NCBI RefSeq assembly: GCF_018131075.1
Contig: NZ_JAFCLS010000013.1
Span: 1-64,000, forward strand
Direction of reading: 5' to 3'
Length of the DNA: 64,000 nt
Origin: Bradyrhizobium sp. JYMT SZCCT0428
Lineage (GTDB): Bacteria > Pseudomonadota > Alphaproteobacteria > Rhizobiales > Xanthobacteraceae
Of the stretch, positions 61,475-64,000 are shown in pieces (the stretch's first letter is position 1; the number at the start of each line of letters is the position of its first letter). The translations under genes were made by a program, and so were the position numbers. The notes under the pieces were generated by a model. It was not told where the DNA came from and ran no database searches. It saw only the letters and a program-made list of their open reading frames with translations.

Positions 61475-62092
61475 ATGCAAATGACAAAAGGACGCAGGAG
61501 CAACATCGACCGCAGCGCGACCACTCGTGGGAGAGTGCTTGAAGCGGCCAAAACACTTTTTATCGCAAGGGGATATGCGGCAACCGGAACGCCCGAGATT
61601 GCCAAGCAAGCGGGAGTGACCCGGGGTGCGCTCTACCATCACTTCGAGGACAAAAGGGCACTCTATCTCGCCCTGGTCGAGGCTGAGTCCGCCGCTGTTG
61701 CCGCCGAGATCGAGGACGCTGCTTCGCCTGCAGACGCTCCGATGCACATGCTCCATACAGGAGCTTCAGCGTACTTGCGCGCGATGCAGAAGGAGGGACG
61801 AACACGTCTGATCCTAATCGAGGCGCCCGCCGTTCTGGGTTTCGAAACCGTGGACGCCATCGATGCCAAACATGGCCGCCGAACTTTGTTGAATGGTCTG
61901 GAAGCGGCGATGCGCCCCTCGCCTGAAATCTCGCTCATCGCGGTGGCCGATATCCTCTCTGCGGCTTTCGACCGGGCGGCTATCGCCATCGCTGCAGGCG
62001 GCAACTTTTCCGACTACGACATGGCGCTGAAGCAACTGATGGATGGCCTTGTCGCCGAGAGATTGACTTCGACCGGCCATCGGCCCGCGTGA
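61475..62092 (+). CDS. TetR family transcriptional regulator
   Basis: The 205-residue protein has a TetR helix-turn-helix: LEAAKTLFIARGYAATGTPE, IAKQAGVTRGALYHHFEDKR. The C-terminal domain is helical and of unknown ligand (AYLRAMQKEGRTRLILIEAP). A second ATG lies seven bases further on but out of frame is not an issue; ATG 61475 is taken. It probably represses itself and the divergent VOC gene through the palindromes upstream. Confidence 0.88.
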   Translation: MQMTKGRRSNIDRSATTRGRVLEAAKTLFIARGYAATGTPEIAKQAGVTRGALYHHFEDKRALYLALVEAESAAVAAEIEDAASPADAPMHMLHTGASAYLRAMQKEGRTRLILIEAPAVLGFETVDAIDAKHGRRTLLNGLEAAMRPSPEISLIAVADILSAAFDRAAIAIAAGGNFSDYDMALKQLMDGLVAERLTSTGHRPA

Positions 62093-62169
62093 AAGGCATT
62101 TCACTCGAAGGCTGTCGAGCGGTGTTAACCGCCCGCTTTTGGCAAGCGCGTTGCGAAACATCCAGTTGC

Positions 62170-62874
62170 TTACGGCCGCTTTGGAATGTTCAGGCCGCGC
62201 TCCACGGCAGGCCGCGCGAGACCACGCTCCAGCCATGCCGGCACGTGTTTAAAACTATCGAACGCGACGAGTTCGCGCGCACCATAGAAACCGATCAGGT
62301 TGCGCACCCAGCCGAGCATCGAAATATCGGCGATGGTATATTCATCGTCCATCACCCACTGCCGGCCGCCCAGATGGGTCTCAAGCACGTCGAGCAGGCG
62401 CTTGGACTCCGCGACATAACGCTCGAGCGGCCGCTTGTCGGGAAACTCCTTGCCGGCGAATTTATGGAAGAAGCCGACCTGGCCGAACATCGGCCCGATC
62501 CCGCCCATCTGGAAGTGCACCCACTGAATGGTCTGCCAACGGCGCGCGGCGTCCGCCGGCAGCAGCTTGCCGGTCTTCTCCGCGAGGTATTGCAGGATCG
62601 CGCCTGACTCGAACAGGCCGAGCGGCTTGCCGCCGGGGCCGTCGGGATCGAGGATTGCCGGGATTTTTCCGTTCGGATTCAGAGAGAGGAATTCCGGCGT
62701 TTTCTGGTCGTCCTTGCCAAAGTCGACGAGATGCACTTCGTAAGGCAGCCCGATCTCTTCGAGCATGATCGAGATCTTGACGCCGTTCGGTGTCGGGAGC
62801 GAATAAAGCTGAAGGCGGTCCGGATGTTTGGCGGGCCAGCGTTTTGTAATTGGGAAGGCGGAAAGATCGGACAT
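62170..62874 (-). CDS. Glutathione S-transferase family protein (YghU-like)
   Basis: ATG 62874 gives MSDLSAFPITKRWPAKHPDR. The 234-residue protein has a thioredoxin-fold N-terminal domain (LQLYSLPTPNGVKISIMLEE, FLSLNPNGKIPAILDPDGPG, GLFESGAILQYLAEKTGKLL) and a C-terminal helical domain (MFGQVGFFHKFAGKEFPDKR, EYTIADISMLGWVRNLIGFY). The TPNG motif and PNGKIP pattern match the YghU/disulfide-bond oxidoreductase branch. It may reduce organic peroxides or disulfides with glutathione. Confidence 0.85.
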   Translation of the reverse strand: MSDLSAFPITKRWPAKHPDRLQLYSLPTPNGVKISIMLEEIGLPYEVHLVDFGKDDQKTPEFLSLNPNGKIPAILDPDGPGGKPLGLFESGAILQYLAEKTGKLLPADAARRWQTIQWVHFQMGGIGPMFGQVGFFHKFAGKEFPDKRPLERYVAESKRLLDVLETHLGGRQWVMDDEYTIADISMLGWVRNLIGFYGARELVAFDSFKHVPAWLERGLARPAVERGLNIPKRP

Positions 62875-62954
62875 TGAAACTCGTTCTTTTCGTGGTTGTT
62901 GTTGCGCCGGTAATGTACGAACGTTGCCGCGCATAACAAGGGTCGGCATCGCCA

Positions 62955-63824
62955 ATGACGGATCGTGCAACAGCTGAGAAACTCGGCATGACCGACGCGG
63001 AGCTCGCGGTTCACCCGACCGTGTTCGCGGCCGATGCGCTGAAAAACCAGGTCGTGCTTGTGTCCGGCGGCGCCGGCGGCATCGGGCGGGCGATCGTCTG
63101 GCTGTTTGCGCGGCTCGGCGCGCATGTCGCAGTGGCCGGGCGCGATCAAGGCAAGCTCGATGCGCTTGTCGCCGAAATGGACGGTCGCGGCCTGAGAGCC
63201 TCGGCGCATCTCGCCGACATCAGGGAGCCCGATGCGGTCAACGCCCTGTTCGACGCCGTCTGGTCCGCCCACGGCCGCCTCGATATTCTCGTCAACAGCG
63301 CCGGCGGGCAGTTCCCGCAAGCCGCGATCGACTTTTCCGTGAAGGGCTGGAACACGGTCATCAACACCAACCTCAACGGCACCTGGTACATGATGCAGGC
63401 CGCCGCCCAGCGCTGGCGCGACCGCAAGCATCCGGGCAGCATCGTCAACATCGTGGTCGTCACCACACATGGCCTCTACGGCATCGCGCATTCAATCGCG
63501 GCGCGAGCCGGCGTGATCGGGCTTTCTCGCGCCGTTGCGGTCGAATGGGCGCCGCTGAACATCCGCGTCAATTGCGTGGCGCCCGGCGCGATCGAGACCG
63601 AGGGCTGGAACGTCTACACGCCGGAAGCCCGCGCCGCCTATCCTCGCTCGAACCCGATGATGCGCGCGGGCTCGCCGTGGGACATCGCGGAAGCCAGCGT
63701 CTACCTCGCCGCCCCATCCGGCAAATTCGTCACCGGCGAAACACTGACGGTCGACGGCGGCGGTCAGCTCTGGGGTGAGACCTGGACCACGGGCAAGCCG
63801 GATTATTTCGGCGGCGCGAAGTAA
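62955..63824 (+). CDS. Short-chain dehydrogenase, 2,4-dienoyl-CoA reductase-like
   Basis: The 289-residue protein has an N-terminal extension (MTDRATAEKLGMTDAELAVH), then the cofactor motif VLVSGGAGGIGRAIVWLFAR, DILVNSAGGQFPQAAIDF, and FDSVKG-type helices, and VRVNCVAPGAIETEG-like VNCVAPGAIETEG. The usual YxxxK motif is replaced by VTTHGLYGIAHSIAARAGV, as in the dienoyl-CoA reductase/FabG-divergent branch, so catalysis may differ from classic SDRs. The closing motif is GETLTVDGGGQLWGE. It is divergent from the GST gene. Confidence 0.83.
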   Translation: MTDRATAEKLGMTDAELAVHPTVFAADALKNQVVLVSGGAGGIGRAIVWLFARLGAHVAVAGRDQGKLDALVAEMDGRGLRASAHLADIREPDAVNALFDAVWSAHGRLDILVNSAGGQFPQAAIDFSVKGWNTVINTNLNGTWYMMQAAAQRWRDRKHPGSIVNIVVVTTHGLYGIAHSIAARAGVIGLSRAVAVEWAPLNIRVNCVAPGAIETEGWNVYTPEARAAYPRSNPMMRAGSPWDIAEASVYLAAPSGKFVTGETLTVDGGGQLWGETWTTGKPDYFGGAK

Positions 63825-63845
63825 AGGCGGGATCGCGAAGCCGAC

Positions 63846-64000
63846 ATGCCCCGCTATCGCCTTGCCATTTTCGATTTCGACGGCACGCTCGCCGACTCGC
63901 TTCCCTGGTTTCGAACCGTTTTTCAGGACCTGATCGAGAAGTTTGATCTCGCGCCCGTCAGCGCCGAGGAACTGGAGGGATTGCGCGGACGGTCGGCCCG
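63846..64000 (+). CDS. HAD-family hydrolase, 5' part only
   Basis: The frame starting at ATG 63846 encodes MPRYRLAIFDFDGTLADSLP with the DxDGTxxDS nucleophile motif, followed by WFRTVFQDLIEKFDLAPVS, and runs off the window edge. It is a phosphatase of the phosphoglycolate type by this motif. It starts 22 bases after the SDR stop and is probably in the same transcript. Confidence 0.8.
   Translation, partial: MPRYRLAIFDFDGTLADSLPWFRTVFQDLIEKFDLAPVSAEELEGLRGRSA

Noticed and set aside
1..64000. CRISPR arrays, tRNA, rRNA, transposases and integrases
   Set aside because: I looked for spaced direct repeats, cloverleaf-type sequences and DDE or tyrosine-recombinase motifs and saw none that could be supported.

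Overview
The window looks like a chromosomal segment of a high-GC alphaproteobacterium, most likely Bradyrhizobium or a close relative in the Nitrobacteraceae. This is inferred from gene content and style: rhizobial DnaB, Der and RadA, CvpA-PurF, a full Liv transporter, NnrU, a DUF5993-DsbB pair, PAS_5-like paralogs, and several families of palindromic intergenic repeats typical of this group. No rRNA, tRNA, CRISPR array, transposase or integrase was found.

Bases 1 to about 10.4 kb are an accessory region with a phage-like character. Small host-island genes come first on the plus strand: a DUF2188-like protein, a charged helix-turn-helix protein, a membrane excalibur protein, a DUF5677 protein and a coupled hypothetical. 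A long, tightly packed minus-strand cassette follows, running from 10.4 kb down to 2.9 kb. It carries two coupled micro-genes, a RepA-like hexameric ATPase flanked by an iteron-like array, a terminase-small-subunit-like protein, a ClpP-like protease, a small basic protein, a coiled-coil protein and a phage appendage-type protein. It ends in three genes broken by frameshifts: a second ClpP-like protease, a LamG protein and a SPRY-like protein. No capsid, portal, large terminase or integrase is visible. Inside the cassette, on the opposite strand, sits a 66-codon gene with a double-glycine (bacteriocin-type) leader, a strong ribosome binding site and two upstream inverted repeats. It is the most intriguing item in the window.

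From 10.4 to 33 kb the content is mixed. It includes a TetR-thioesterase operon with a visible operator, a c-type cytochrome-like protein with a low-complexity tail, Cfa, DnaB, alanine racemase, exonuclease III, a membrane methyltransferase and a convergent spermidine-synthase-like gene. The 3' ends of the last two appear fused by a deletion. A cupin, two class III cyclases, a GFA enzyme, TauE, an SPFH protein, a HAD phosphatase and a threonine-synthase-like enzyme with a probable start-proximal frameshift follow.

From 33 to 64 kb most genes are housekeeping: RadA, CvpA, PurF, Der with a YfgM-like protein and a lipoprotein, an acyl-CoA ligase, NnrU and PrfC. A Gdx/SugE guanidinium exporter lies behind an apparent guanidine-II riboswitch. 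Further on are Pit with its DUF47 partner, a complete branched-chain amino-acid ABC operon (livG, livF, binding protein, livH, livM) with an orphan paralogous binding protein 15 kb away, tandem PAS_5-like genes, an ArsC-like protein, DUF5993-DsbB, a divergent TetR/VOC pair with two operators, a GST, an SDR and the start of a HAD gene cut by the window edge.
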